From assembly GCF_002288925.2 (NCBI RefSeq), contig NW_022098000.1, positions 18,992,246 to 19,056,245 of the forward strand: a stretch of DNA of 64,000 nt, written 5' to 3'. The DNA is from Delphinapterus leucas. Taxonomy: Eukaryota; Chordata; Mammalia; Artiodactyla; Monodontidae. The position numbers were made by a program, and so were the translations under genes. The stretch's first letter is position 1. Each line of letters opens with the position of its first letter. Below, in pieces: positions 43,810 to 55,908 of the stretch. The notes beneath the pieces were generated by a model, which was not told the DNA's origin, searched no databases, and worked only from the letters and a program-made list of their open reading frames with translations.

Positions 43810-46105
43810 TTTTTTTTTTTTAAGACATCTTTATTGGAATATAATTGCTCTAAAATGGTGTGCGAGTTTCTGCTTTATAACAAAGTGAATCAGTTATACA
43901 TATACATATGTTCCCATATCTCTTCCCTCTTACGTCTCCCTCCCTCCCACCCTCCCTATCCCACCCCTCTAGGTGGTCACAAAGCACCGAGCTGATCTCC
44001 CTGTGCTATGCGGCTGCTTCCCACTAGCTATGTATTTTACGTTTGGTAGTGTATATATGTCCATGTCACTCTCTCGCTTCGTCCCAGCTTACCCTTCCCA
44101 CTCCCCATATCCTCAAGTCCATTCTCTAGTAGGTCTGTGTCTTTATTCCCATCTTGCCCCTAGGTTCTTCATGACCATTTTTTTTTCTTAGATTCCATAT
44201 ATATGTGTTAGCATATGGTATTTGTTTTTCTCTTTCTGACTTACTTCACTCTGTATGACAGACTCTAGGTCCACCCACCTCACTACAAATAATGCAATTT
44301 CGTTTCTTCTTATGGCTGAGTAATATTCCATTGTATATATGTGCCACATCTTATTTATGCATTCATCTGTTGATGGACACTTAGGTTGCTTCCATGTCCT
44401 GGCTATTGTAAATAGAGCTGCAATGAACATTTTGGTACATGACTCCTTTTGAATTATGGTTTTCTCAGGGATATGCTCAGTAGTGGGATTGCGGGGTCAT
44501 ATGGTAGTTCTATTTGTAGTTTTTTAAGGAACCTCCATACTGTTCTCCATAGTGGCTGTACCAATTCACATTCCTACCAGCAGTGCAAGAGTGTTCCCTT
44601 TTCTCCACACCCTCTCCAGCATTTAGTGTTTCTAGATTTTTTGATGATGGCCATTCTGACTGGTGTGAGATGATATCTCATTGTAGTTTTGATTTGCATT
44701 TCTCTAATGATTAATGATGTTGAGCATTCTTTCATGTGTTTGTTGGCAGTCTGTATATCTTCTTTGGAGAAGTGTCTATTTAGGTCTTCTGCCCATTTTT
44801 GGATTGGGTTGTTTTTTTTTGTTATTGAGCTGCATGAGCTGCTTATAAATTTTGGAGATTAATCCTTTGTCAGTTGCTTCATTTGCAAATATTTTCTCCC
44901 ATTCTGAGGGTTGTCTTTTGGTCTTGTTGATGGTTTCCTTTGCTGTGCAAAAGCTCTGAAGTTTCATTAAGTCCCATTTGTTTTTGTTTTTATTTCCATT
45001 TCTCTAGGAGGTGGGTCAAAAAGGATCTTGCTGTGATTTATGTCATAGAGTGTTCTGCCTATGTTTTCCTCTAAGAGTTTGATAGTTTCTGGCCTTAGGT
45101 CTAGGTCTTTAATCCATTTTGAGCTTATTTTTGTGTATGGTGTTAGGGAGTGATCTAATCTCATACTTTTACATGTAGCTGTCCAGTTTTCCCAGCACCA
45201 CTTATTGAAGAGGCTGTCCTTTCTCCATTGTACATTCCTGCCTCCTTTATCAAAGATAAGGTGACCATATGTGCGTGGGTTTATCTCCGGGCTTTCTATC
45301 CTGTTCCATTGATCTATATTTCTGTTTTTGTGCCAGTACCATATTGTCTTGATTACTGTAGCTTTGTAGTATAGTCTGAAGTTAGGGAGCCTGATTCCTC
45401 CAGCTCTGTTTTTTGTTCTCAAGATTGCTTTGGCTATTCGGGGTCTTTTGTGTTTTCATACAAATTGTGAAATTTTTTGTTCTAGTTCTGTGAAAAATGC
45501 CACTGGTAGTTTGATAGGGATTGCATTGAATCTGTAGATTGCTTTGGGTAGTAAGAGTCATTTTCACAATGTTGATTCTTCCAATCCAAGAACATGGTAT
45601 ATGTCTCCATCTATTTGTATCATCTTTAATTTCTTTCATCAGTGTCTTATAATTTTCTGCATACAGGTCTTTTGTCTCCTTAGGTAGGTTTATTCCTAGA
45701 TATTTTATTCTTTTTGTTGCAATGGTAAATGGGAGTGTTTTCTTGATTTCACTTTCAGATTTTTCATCATTAGTGTATAGAAATGCCAGAGATTTCTGTG
45801 CATTAATTTTGTATCCTGCTACTTTACCAAATTCATTGATTAGCTCTAGTAGTTTTCTGGTAGCATCTTTAGGATTCTCTATGTATAGTATCATGTCATC
45901 TACAAACAGTGACAGCTTTACTTCTTCTTTTCCGATTTGGATTCCTTTTATTTCCTTTTCTTCTCTGATTGCTGTGGCTAAAACTTCCAAAACTATGTTG
46001 AATAAGAGTGGTGAGAGTGGGCAACCTTGTCTTGTTCCTGATCTTAGTGGAAAAGCTTTCAGTTTTTCACCACTGAGGATGATGTTGGCTGTGGGTTTGT
46101 CATAT
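43810..46105 (-). mobile_element. Young 5'-truncated LINE-1, about 2.3 kb, inverted relative to 10249-12553
   Basis: Begins on the plus strand with a T-run (43810-43821, the poly-A), then 3' UTR, ORF2 and the RT domain, and ends in 'gttggctgtgggtttgtcat'. Same family as the copy at 10249; the 5' truncation points differ by only about 20 bp in L1 coordinates. No convincing TSD was found. Confidence 0.92.
44188..46105 (-). pseudogene. L1 ORF2p C-terminal half, broken
   Basis: From the RT domain ('[20 protein letters not shown]') to the C-terminus ('HMLTHIYGI'). The catalytic site reads FVDD (codons 45906-45895), so the Ala usual before the two Asp is Val but both Asp remain. By comparison with the 10.2-kb copy I see an extra base near 45552 (frame ends at 45382 while the true frame opens to 44967), a 4-bp deletion near 44980, a length change in an A-run near 44815 and a missing base near 44470. 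The Trp codon that is a stop at 10728 in the other copy is intact here. Confidence 0.9.
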
Positions 46106-46664
46106 TGTTCCTAATTCTTGATATAAAAATTTCCGTTAATCTAACTCAGAAGCATTTTCCTCACAACAAATTAACAGACTGGAAATTCATGGTGAATGAA
46201 TTCACTATGCTCCACAGAATAGCCTTCTTTCCAGGGACACAGTGAGGGCTCTACTCTTGTCCCCTGGTCATCTCTACTTTAACTCCCATACTGAGATGCC
46301 TGGAGGTCAAAGACTAATATCATCACTACTGTTGCTTCCAGTTACAAACAGTCCTAAGTGTGACTTTGATCCCCAGAAGCTGCTTCTGTACAGCTCAGGG
46401 ACCAGCACTGAAATAAAAGCCTCCAGAAAAATAAAACCTCTCCTTCTACATCTCATAGAGCTAGTAATAATACCTCAACTTTTACTGGGTATTCTATGCT
46501 TTTATAACTTGGATTTTAATGTGCTTGGAAAAGTTTAAAATGTTCCATAGCATTTTTATTCAAAATAAATTTGAATTTTTCTGTACCTGCAAGTACTGAA
46601 TTAAAATATTTTAGTCACACAGAGTGTGACTGTAAAAGTACAACATTTAAAATCAGTGCTACTA
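46106..46664. other. Unassigned sequence
   Basis: Unique sequence; the frame at 46242-46538 (98 codons) has no recognisable motif. Confidence 0.4.
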
Positions 46665-46977
46665 GGGACTTCCCTGGTGGTCCAGTGGTAAAGAATCCGC
46701 CTTACAATGCAGGGAACACGGGTTTGATCCGTGGTCAGGAACTAAGATCCCACATGCCGGGGCAACTAAGCCTGCGCAACACAACTACAGAGCCCACGTG
46801 CTCTGGAGCCCGCGTGCCACAACTAGAGAAGAGAAAACCCGCATGCCACAACTAGAGAGAAGCCCCTGCACTGCAGTGAAGAGCCCACGCACCACAATGA
46901 AAGATTCCACATGCCTCAAAGAAGATCCCGCGTGCTGCAACTAAGACCTGACACAGCCAAGAGTAAATAAAATAAAT
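46665..46977 (+). mobile_element. CHR-2-type SINE with TSD
   Basis: Full-length long form: head 'gggacttccctggtggtcca', B-box-like 'gggtttgatccg', repeated 'ccacaactagagaa' units and the 'acacagccaagagtaaataa' tail. Flanks 'aaaatcagtgctac' (46649-46662) and 'aaaatcagagctac' (from about 46978) form a 14-bp TSD with one mismatch. Confidence 0.93.
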
Positions 46978-46992
46978 AAAATCAGAGCTACC

Positions 46993-47743
46993 AAGCCTTC
47001 CAGTGAACTTTATCATTCAAAGCTATAATTGCACATTTTGTTTCTCAAAGGACAGCATCAACCTTCTGAATTTTGTGGTGCCAGTTGTTAATTTTCCTCC
47101 CAGTGTTCTGCTGGCCCACAGTGTGTGGTGCCATCAACCATCACAAACGTGTCCACCTTTCCATGGCCTCCAGATATTGGCTTTCCTTTACTCTCCACAT
47201 TACATGATTTTATTTGGTGTTTTATTCAATAGATATACACTGAGCTGCCTAACAGCTGCTGAAAATCTCTTGATAAGACTTTTGGCAGCAAATTTTGCTA
47301 AGGTGATCTAACAGAAGGGAGGCTAGGAGCTTCTTTCGTGTAGGAGAAAATGTCAGAAAAAAATGGTGAGAAAATTCCATTTTTTAATAATTAAGGAAGC
47401 CAAAACCTAAAAAGTTGAGTGTATTATATTGTAAATTTCCCTAGTAGACTATAAGCTATTCAAAAGCTTCGTTATATTTCCATTTTCTATGACAATGTCT
47501 AACAGTTTCTATGTGTTCAATTAATGTGTGTGGAAGGAAGGGGGGAATGGCTGCATATGATATGGGAAGATCTTTTACCATATGGAATGGTATGAAATAA
47601 TTTCAAGTTAAATAAGCACTTTACTAGTAATAAATAGGCACCTGAAACCCAGGACTAAGAATTAGGAATGAGTATCATGGTCCAAGACTAAAACTAAAAA
47701 CCTAAAACCCAAATATTTGAGTTAAAAACTTGAAAGCCCACCA
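46993..47743. other. Unassigned sequence
   Basis: No gene or nameable repeat; the 102-codon frame at 47003-47311 is unsupported. Confidence 0.4.
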
Positions 47744-47938
47744 GGGCTTCCCTGGTGGCGCAGTGGTTGAGAGTCCGCCTGCCGATGCAGGGGACACGGG
47801 TTCGTGCCCTGATCCAGGAGGATCCCACATGCGGCGGAGCGGCTGGGCCCGTGAGCCATGGCCACTGAGCCCGTGCTCCGCAACGGGAGAGGCCACAGCA
47901 GTGAGAGGCCTGCACACCGCAAAAAAAAAAACAAAAAA
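47744..47938 (+). mobile_element. CHR-1 SINE
   Basis: Complete copy with head 'gggcttccctggtggcgcag', B-box-like 'gggttcgtgc' and an A-rich tail. Flanks 'acttgaaagc' and 'ccttgaaacc' suggest a short TSD. Fewer CpGs than the copy at 24182. Confidence 0.95.
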
Positions 47939-50554
47939 CCTTGAAACCAGTATGAAACATTAAGAAAGTACAGTTAGGGTCAGAATCAGTATATATGTGG
48001 ATGCCAGCATCCACTTTTTACATCATGCTTCTTTCATTAATGCCAGCCAAGAAAGAAAATCAAACTCCTTCCTATTGACCAATGCAATTTAATGTCAGGA
48101 TCATTCATATTATTTCTTAAATATATTCATTTTGTAGTCTTAATTATAATCATGTGTTATTTGCTCATTAATTTATATGTGCTAACCTCTTCCAGTGAAC
48201 CTAGAAACCAAGCTCATGGTTTTTAGGTTCCTTGCCCAATAAACATTTCAAGCAATCCTTAGAACACATATCCTCTCAGTACATGATTTTTGTATTTAAT
48301 TGAATTACTGATATAGCATAAGACTGTAAGCTGAGAAGAGTCAGAGGTGAAAATATTTACGAAACCTAAAGAAAGTCTCAAGTGGTTGATCATCATCAAC
48401 AATAAGTAACCATTTTCCAAGAAAATATTATTAGTAGGTAATTATTTTTCCTATAAAATATAAAACAAGAAAGAAAAGAGGATCCCAAATGGACATAATG
48501 CAAATTAAAAGGAACAGTGTAAGGCAAAACATAGGAACTCTGACCAATGCTGAACAGCAGGGTCCTCGGGCTGTTTCCCCTCTGGTCAGAGTTATCTTGT
48601 GGGAATTGGCCATGTTCACTTGGGAGCTGTGGAGGATTAGCAGGGTATTCTACCCTCATAGACTCAAGTGTCCACACTCGTCAGTTTTCTACTGGTGTAC
48701 CCTAATTGGTTTGCAATATAAAATTATAACAAATTATTTTCCTGAAGTGGTAAATTACACAGCAATAAAGAATAAGAGTTTAGCAGTGCTCTAAGAGCTA
48801 AAGCTCATAAACATGTACAAAAACCATATTCAAATCTAGAAAAACATAATTCAAAATAAGGGTTAAAAGTAAAGGAAGTAAAGGACAAGAAAATCTTGGG
48901 GAAAAAACAGCAGTTACAGAGATGAGACAAAGAACAAGTCAGAAGAATTTGTGCTGAGAAAAAAAAAGAAATTTTGGAATTGAATTGAGCTAGAGTTAAA
49001 AAAATAAATTAGGCTAGGGTCTTAACTATATCATGTCTCTGCCCCTCGTACCTGTCTCATTGTGCTTCTTTCTGTATATCTTTAGCTGTGGAAAAACTTT
49101 TCTGCTGGTCCTCTGGTCATGCTCACTGGTAGTTTCTCTGAAGATGGTGGTGATTCTGGTGTGCCCATGGGAGGAGGTGAGCTCAGGGTCTTTCTACTTT
49201 ACCATCTTGGCCACACCTTCTTACTATGCCTTCCTATAAATGTTTAGTTTATTCACTGGAACACAGACTTTTATTGGCGAACTTTCCACCTCTTAACAAA
49301 GGTGGTTATTTAGTGTTTAAATAACACTAAAGGAAATTTTTGCACATACAAGTGGAACCTGTTCATAGCTACCTGTCTGATATTTGGAAACTACAAAAAA
49401 AAAAAAAATCCTTTGATTATCTGGTGTGTCTGGCTTCCTGCCCTTAGCTGCCATAGCCTCCAGCCAATATTCCTGGAACACAACTACTCAAGCATTTACA
49501 TCATTAATGACAGAACTGATTCCCAGAGCAGTTGAGATCTAGATGGTTGGCTAGGTGTGCATTTAGATAGACTGAAGAATTAGCTGAAGATGCTGTTTTG
49601 AAAAAAAGGATGGAAAAGAAGTCAGCCATGAATCATTTAAAAAGCCTCATCAAAATGCTCCTTCATCTTTTTTATTTTGTTGTAAATATGCCTCAGGCGT
49701 CTACCAGGAGGCATTGACATTTTATGTAACGTTACACAGCAATTTATTCACTGGAAAATTTATTCTATACCACTGCATGCCTCCAAACATGAAAAGCACT
49801 AAGAAACTCCATTTTAGAGTCTGGGGTTTTATAGATAGGAAAGGCTTTGCTGACTATCTCATACTAAATCTGACTTCCTGAAAATTCTAGAACTTTTAGC
49901 ATTGTGTTGTAGGAGGTATTCTGTAAAATAATGCACTAATTTTCTGTTTATGTACAAATAAGATATTCACAGTTGCTTATAACCAATCACTCTGCAAGAA
50001 GGTATTCAAGACCTTTGCTATCTAAGATATGAGCCATTGTCTACAATTTTTAAATTTATGATATAAAATTTTTGTATTTGATGGTTTTATCAGATAGGAC
50101 TGGTGATCTACTGCATGAATTAAAATCTGTTTAGAATATCTTGGCCAAATATTAATTTCTTTTTGTGTGATAACATAAGATTCATAAGATAGGCAGACCG
50201 GGGCTGGATCAGCAGCTCCATAAAATTATCCTCAATGTCCTACACTCCTTTTGTCTTTCTGCTCCACCATCCTTAGTTTCATCCCCATGATAGTCTCATG
50301 GCCACAAGACGATTGCCTTACCACCAGCTCCTGTCTGCATTGCTGGAGGAAGGAGATGGTCTTTATGGCCTCTTATCAGGAAAGGAACCCCAGCACCTGA
50401 ATCTTCTCCTTGTTTGGATGGGGTAACTAGGAAATATAGTTTTGTTTTGTTTTAACAATTTAGTCACAAACGCTGAAGAAAACTGGTTCTTTTCATAAGC
50501 AAGATAGAAACAATGAATATTTTGACGTCTACTAGCAGAGTTGGACACAACAAT
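47939..50554. other. Unassigned sequence
   Basis: 2.6 kb with no recognised gene. Noted: a short A-run at 49396-49408; a block at 49030-49230 with 'ccatgggaggaggtgagctc' and 'ttaccatcttggcc', a motif I associate with interspersed repeats but cannot assign. Confidence 0.4.
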
Positions 50555-50568
50555 TTTCTATTACTTTA

Positions 50569-50825
50569 TTTTTATTTATTTTTGCCTGCGTTGGGTCTTT
50601 GTTGCTGCAGGCAGGCTTTCTCTAGTTGCAGTGAGTGGGGGCTACTCTTCACTGCGGTGGCTTCTCTTGTTGTGGAGCACAGGCTCCAGAGCACAGGCTC
50701 AGTAGTTGTAGCACACGGGCTTAGTTGCTCCACGGCATGTGGGACCTTCCTGGCCCAATGCTCGAACCTGTGTCCCCTGCATTGGCAGGCGGATTCTTAA
50801 CCGCTGCGCTACCAGGGAAGCCCTA
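50569..50825 (-). mobile_element. CHR-2-type SINE with TSD
   Basis: Antisense copy from the A/T tail through 'cctgcgttgggtctttgttg' to the head 'gcgctaccagggaagccc'. Exact 14-bp TSD 'tttctattacttta' at 50555-50568 and 50826-50839. Confidence 0.95.
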
Positions 50826-50839
50826 TTTCTATTACTTTA

Positions 50840-51733
50840 ATGTTTTCCTACATTCTTTCCCCAAAATAAATACACCATTTTGATTGATTTTGTTGGCTTT
50901 CAAAACTCTCCTATTAACAACACAAAAGTTAGTGATAACATAACACAACTTTCCTGCAGAAAGTTCCAGGAACAAAATGAGTAATCCAATGCAAAAAAAA
51001 AAACAGAGGAAATAATTTTGCACTTAACAATGGGATTACTAAATAAATATATTTTCTTTAGAAACCCATTTTCAGGACAGTACTAATTTTTCAGCCAAAG
51101 TTTTGTCAAATACTTTGCTTAATAATTATTCCAAAAAAGTAAACTGTAATCACATAACCAGCCTAAGTATAATAACAAGTATGACCAAACACCCTTGTAT
51201 ACTTATTTTTGCTCATTGCCCACATAGGAGAAATCTTTTTTCTTGGATCAGAGAAATTATCTTCTACATGAGTAGGGTATTCTAAAAATTAGAAGAAACA
51301 TAAATTGCTTTGCAAGCCACAAAATTGTAGTGGGAAAATCCCAATTTTAATCCCCCCAGAAGTTTAACTACAAAATTGATACATCTGTGGCTACACTGAT
51401 TCTTTTTCTGATTTAATTACTGTCTGAATTATGCTGGACAATTCTCCCCAAAGCAGAAAGCTAAGGAGGCAAACTGCTCAGCTTGTTAAAGTTTACTTAA
51501 CTTATTTTTGTGAGTCAGATCCACTAATTTTTGCATTAGTTTATCCCCATCACTAACATCTCCTTTACTAGAAGATATACGAGAAAGTTGATTTTTAAAA
51601 AGATGGAAATATATAGCAGTCTCAGTCTCAAAGATCAGTTATTGACTTTTTTCCATAAAAAGAAAGTGGGGGTTTACTAGGCTCAACAGAAAAGTTATAA
51701 TACGACACACAATCGACACAGTATTTTTCTGCT
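50840..51733. other. Unassigned sequence
   Basis: AT-rich unique sequence; no element recognised. Confidence 0.4.
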
Positions 51734-51899
51734 TGTCATACTATTAACGCAAATGTTTTTGATACCTCATTTTACATGATACTAAATATATTAAAATGGA
51801 TCCATATACTATTGTCATACTACTGTCATACTATTAAGGCAAATGTTTTTGATACCTCATTTTACATGATACTAAATATATTAAAATGGATCCATATAC
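51734..51899. repeat. 76-bp tandem duplication with one mismatch
   Basis: The segment 51734-51809 beginning 'tgtcatactattaacgcaaa' recurs at 51824-51899 with a single C/G difference ('acgc' versus 'aggc'). The 14 bp between them contain a further partial 'tgtcatacta' unit. Offset is 90 bp. Confidence 0.95.
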
Positions 51900-51959
51900 C
51901 ACATTCATTCTAATTTACATATGTATATTCACATATGTATAATGTACCCACTTTTGTCC

Positions 51960-52030
51960 AGCTTTATGAGGTATTAGTGACAAATAAGAATTGTATACAT
52001 TTTCGGTGTATACCTTGATGATTTGAGAAG
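51960..52030 (-). mobile_element. Probable L1 3' terminal scrap
   Basis: 'gaggtattagtgacaaataa' and 'aattgtatacattttcggtg' resemble the antisense end of old L1MA/MB-type 3' UTRs. Short and diverged. Confidence 0.4.
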
Positions 52031-52535
52031 CTTAAATGTCTGTCAATAGATGAACGGCTAAAGAAAATGTGGCAAGGGTTTCCCTGGTGGCGCAGTGGTT
52101 GAGAGTCCGCCTGCCGATGCAGGGGACATGGGTTTGTGCCCCGGTCCGGGAAGATCCCACATGCCGCAGAGCGGCTGGGCCCATGAGCCATGGCCGGAGC
52201 CTGTGCTCCGCAACAGGAGAGGCCACAACAGTGAGAGGCCCACGTACCACAAAAAAAAAAAAAAGAAAAGAAAATGTGGCAAAAATATGTAAAACATAAC
52301 TGTAATATTCCACTCTTAAAAAAGAAGAAAATCTGGCCGTTTGCAAAAATATGGATGAACCTGAAGGACACTGTGCTAAGTGAGATGAGCAAGACACAGA
52401 AAGTCAAATATTTCATGATCTCTCTTAAGATAATGGCCTCTGAAATAGTCAACTTCATGGAAGTAGAAGTAGAATGGTAGTTGTCAAGAGGCTGGGACGA
52501 GGGGGAAATGGATGAGCATACATGCATGGCACTTC
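52031..52535 (+). mobile_element. Old L1 3' fragment, interrupted by a SINE
   Basis: 'taaatgtctgtcaatagatg', 'aaagaaaatgtggcaa', then beyond the SINE 'atggatgaacctgaaggaca', 'gctaagtgagatgagcaag' and 'tagaatggtagttgtcaaga' follow L1 ORF2 end and 3' UTR. Diverged, no open frame; the minus frames at 51964-52527 are SINE plus antisense L1. Confidence 0.8.
52076..52266 (+). mobile_element. CHR-1 SINE with exact 16-bp TSD
   Basis: Complete copy from 'gggtttccctggtggcgcag' to an A-rich tail. The TSD 'aaagaaaatgtggcaa' occurs at 52060-52075 and 52267-52282, both inside the L1, so the SINE is the later event. Confidence 0.96.
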
Positions 52536-55535
52536 TAATTGAACAAGATGGTATGACAGCATGCTGGTCCTACACATGCACTCAAGAGTAAGATGTAGTA
52601 ATCCGTCCACAGATAATTTCTATACCATGGAGACAAAATAGTACCTTCCTGCATCTGAAATTATTCTTGTTAAGACCATTCATCTAGTATGTTGTCATTT
52701 ATGTAAGAAATTGTTCTCTTCCTTCAGTCTTCATCAAAACAGGGATGGGACAATGAGGCTTGAGCTCTATAGTCTGGACATCCAATTTGCTATTCTCTAG
52801 TTATATATTCACAAAACATTTACACAATAATCATGGATTTCTATTGAATAACTCCTGAAAAAAGAAAAAAATAAAGGGAGATAGATGTGTCTAGTCTAAA
52901 GATAAGATGAACTGCCATAATTTTTGTAATGAGGAAAGAGGAAAACATCTGCAATGCCTACAATAGCCACACTCAGGAAAATATCCCAACATCACGTGTT
53001 TTAAAGCAGTATGAGCTAAGTACATTATTGAGACACTTTATGGATCCACCATATATTTTATAAGTCTACAGTTAATATGGAAAGCAAATTCCTGCTAAAA
53101 TGCAATACAACTCTAAGAAAGCTCCTATTTCTAATCATTGCTAAGACAGCACTTTACATTTAATTTTAAAAAATCATATATGTTAACTGTTTAATGCCAA
53201 AACTCTGGGAAAACGTCCTCCTTTCTCAAATGCAAACACACACACATAAAAATAATTGTATTAGAACTTTGTCATTAAGGCTCATACCCCAAGTCTATCT
53301 TGAAATTTCTGGTAAAATCAACATGGGCTGGATAGGCAACTGATGTAATAATTACCACCCATTATGAATTTTTAAAATGTAGTAACAGGAAATATGAAAT
53401 GTCCTACCTGAGAAAAAAATTTTACTAGTAGAATTAATAGCCCCCAAAATATACCTGGCAAGTGAGAAAAAGTCAATCATTTACATTCCTGTTCAATTAA
53501 GCTTTTCCAGATCCATAACAGGAATGTATGGCTATTCTTATTATTATGGAATAGATTAACTGGACTATTTTTTATAGGCCTTGTCATGTTTAATCTTTTC
53601 AAAAGTAATAGGTTTGAAAAGTAATAATCTTTTCAAAAGTATAATTTTCAAAAATAATCATCCCCCATTAGCTTGTAAGAAAAATTATTGTCAAAGTATT
53701 TCCCCCATTTCTCAAAAGGAATGCTTTAAGGGAAACCGCCAGGTATTTAAATTATTAGGCAATGGGGGTTAAATTACGGTTAGAAGGGGCCAGGTAGGCA
53801 AGGAGGAATAAAAGAGCAGCTGTGAGTCACCACTTCACTCCTGATAAACTAAGCAATCTTCTGAGGAAATTAATTGTCACGAGAGATTTGCAATGTGGTT
53901 AGAATATTTTTCTTGATGATTTCAGGTACCTGGGCTGAACTGAAACAGTTATCCTTTCTTGAGTATCTGGCACAGGTACAGAGGCACCAAAGAATTTTGA
54001 AGGGATTTTTAGAAATCGCTCTTTCTTGGAAAATAAACATCCCTTCTTGCTCTAGAAAATATTAACCTTATGCATATAACTCTAGGCAGAAAGCTGTTGG
54101 GATGTCACCTCTCTTCAAATAGGTGAAGGCACCAAGTAAAGGACCCAGCACATGATAGTACTTAAATAATCTCATAAGTTTAAAAACAGTGGCTTTCCTT
54201 TACTTTTAAAATTGTATTTTATATTAAACCATATGTGTTTTATACAACTTATGGATTTGCATTCTCCGTATTTCAAGACAGGCCCTTTGGTGTTGTAAGC
54301 TTACAAAATTCAGTTTGGTCATTAATATTACTAAGTTCCTTTCAGTCTATGTGTAACCTCTAGTAATAAGAAGAGTGTAGATATTCCAATATGACAATGA
54401 AAGCAAGTCACAAATTCAGGTGTGTATACAGGGTTTGTGTGTCAACTGGTATAAAAAGTCTCACAACCTGTTTTGCAAACTCAGTGCAATCTCAGTAATC
54501 TATCTTTCTAGGTACTAAGACAATTGTCTTGCATGAAAGATGTAGTAAAGCCAATGCAGAATGCTCTAGTGTCAGGATTCAGTCATGTATCAGAATCCTC
54601 TGTAGGCTGCTGAATATAGGACCAGTCAGGGTTCTGAGCCTTTTTAAACTACATAGGCTACTACAAGTACCAGATTCTGACACTTTATTTTTGCAAGACT
54701 GAAAATATGTGTACTATATTTTTAGCCAAAAAAGAAAAAAAGTTCTGTACCCACTATGTTAATTAATAAACCCACTGGCATTGACTGGAGATAAGCAAAA
54801 TTGAAAGTTTTGGTTAAGAGCCCCTTCTGAATTGTTGAAATTTGAATAGCATCTAACACTTTTCCCCAGATTTTATACTCTAAATTAGAGAATATCAAGG
54901 GTTAACTAACTATTCCTAGAGTATAAATTAAAATTAACAGATTGAAATATTTAAAATAATTACAGGCAAGTTACCAAGAACTTAGAATACAAATATATTC
55001 ATATTATTATGAAAATTAACGTTTTGAGTCAAGAATACTGATTCAAATGCCGTAACGTTGGATAAATGGTTTTATTAAATAAATGCCTAAGGCACATTCA
55101 TTAATAGTTGCAGTTTATGTTCCATATATATGAATAATGACTTCTTTCCTTCTATTCTCAGAAATCCTTTAATTTTAGTTCATTAAAAAAAGAAGAAAAA
55201 AACGGAGGTGATATTACATGGTTACTGTGAACAAGGCAAGAAGAAAAGATAAGACTGCTTTAAAAGACAACTTGAAAAAACTATACTATCTAGCTGAAAA
55301 AAGAAGCTTCAACTGAAATGCACAGTTACTCAGCACTCAAGCTATTTCAGTCTGAGTCACTATCTTCGTGGAGTTGGCATTATGAAAATTAAGTGCCCAA
55401 ACTTTTCAGAGTCCTGAAGACAGGTGACTACACTGAAATGTGTCAACAGTTAGGTAGAATACAACTGAATAGAGAGAATATTTCCTCAGCCTCTGTAACT
55501 GAATTTAAAATATTAAAGTATTTATGGCTTTAAAG
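52536..55535. other. Long unassigned AT-rich stretch
   Basis: 3 kb without a recognised gene or named repeat. Noted: CA run at 53237-53248; at 53596-53660 the palindrome 'cttttcaaaag' occurs twice around a diverged copy; 54560-54660 could be an old hAT-like remnant but is not assignable. Confidence 0.4.
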
Positions 55536-55550
55536 TTTGTATTTGTTTTG

Positions 55551-55747
55551 TTTTTGCGGTACGCGGGTCTCTCACTGTTGTGGCCTCTCCCATTGCGGAG
55601 CACAGGCTCCGGACGTGCAGGCTCAGCGGCCATGGCTCACAGGCCTAGCCTCTCCGCGGCATGTGGGATCTTCCCGGACCGGGGCACGAACCCGTGTTCC
55701 CTGCATCAGCAGGCGGACCCTCAAGCACTGCACCACCAGGGAAGCCC
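55551..55747 (-). mobile_element. CHR-1 SINE
   Basis: Antisense copy: short T-rich tail, 'gcggtacgcgggtctctcac', 'caggctccggacgtgcaggc', head 'caccaccagggaagccc'. TSD-like flanks 'ttgtatttgttttg' (left) and 'ttgtattttgctttt' (right). Inverted relative to the SINE at 55909. Confidence 0.93.
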
Positions 55748-55908
55748 TTGTATTTTGCTTTTAATGGAAGCCACAAATATAATAACATTGGTGGCACAGG
55801 AGAGGAAAAATATTTCCAACTGATATAGTATATCAGCACTGAATATCATTCAGATCTAACAGGTCATGTATGATAAGGTAAAATTGACAAATTAACATAT
55901 GTACCCCA

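Noticed and set aside
43810..46105. TSD for the second 2.3-kb L1 ('ttcatata'-like flanks)
   Set aside because: The match is short and inexact and partly explained by L1 sequence itself.
51964..52527. 187-codon minus-strand frame, the longest unbroken non-L1-sense frame in its area
   Set aside because: It is antisense L1 plus antisense CHR-1 SINE; its protein contains the usual SINE-derived translation seen in other copies.
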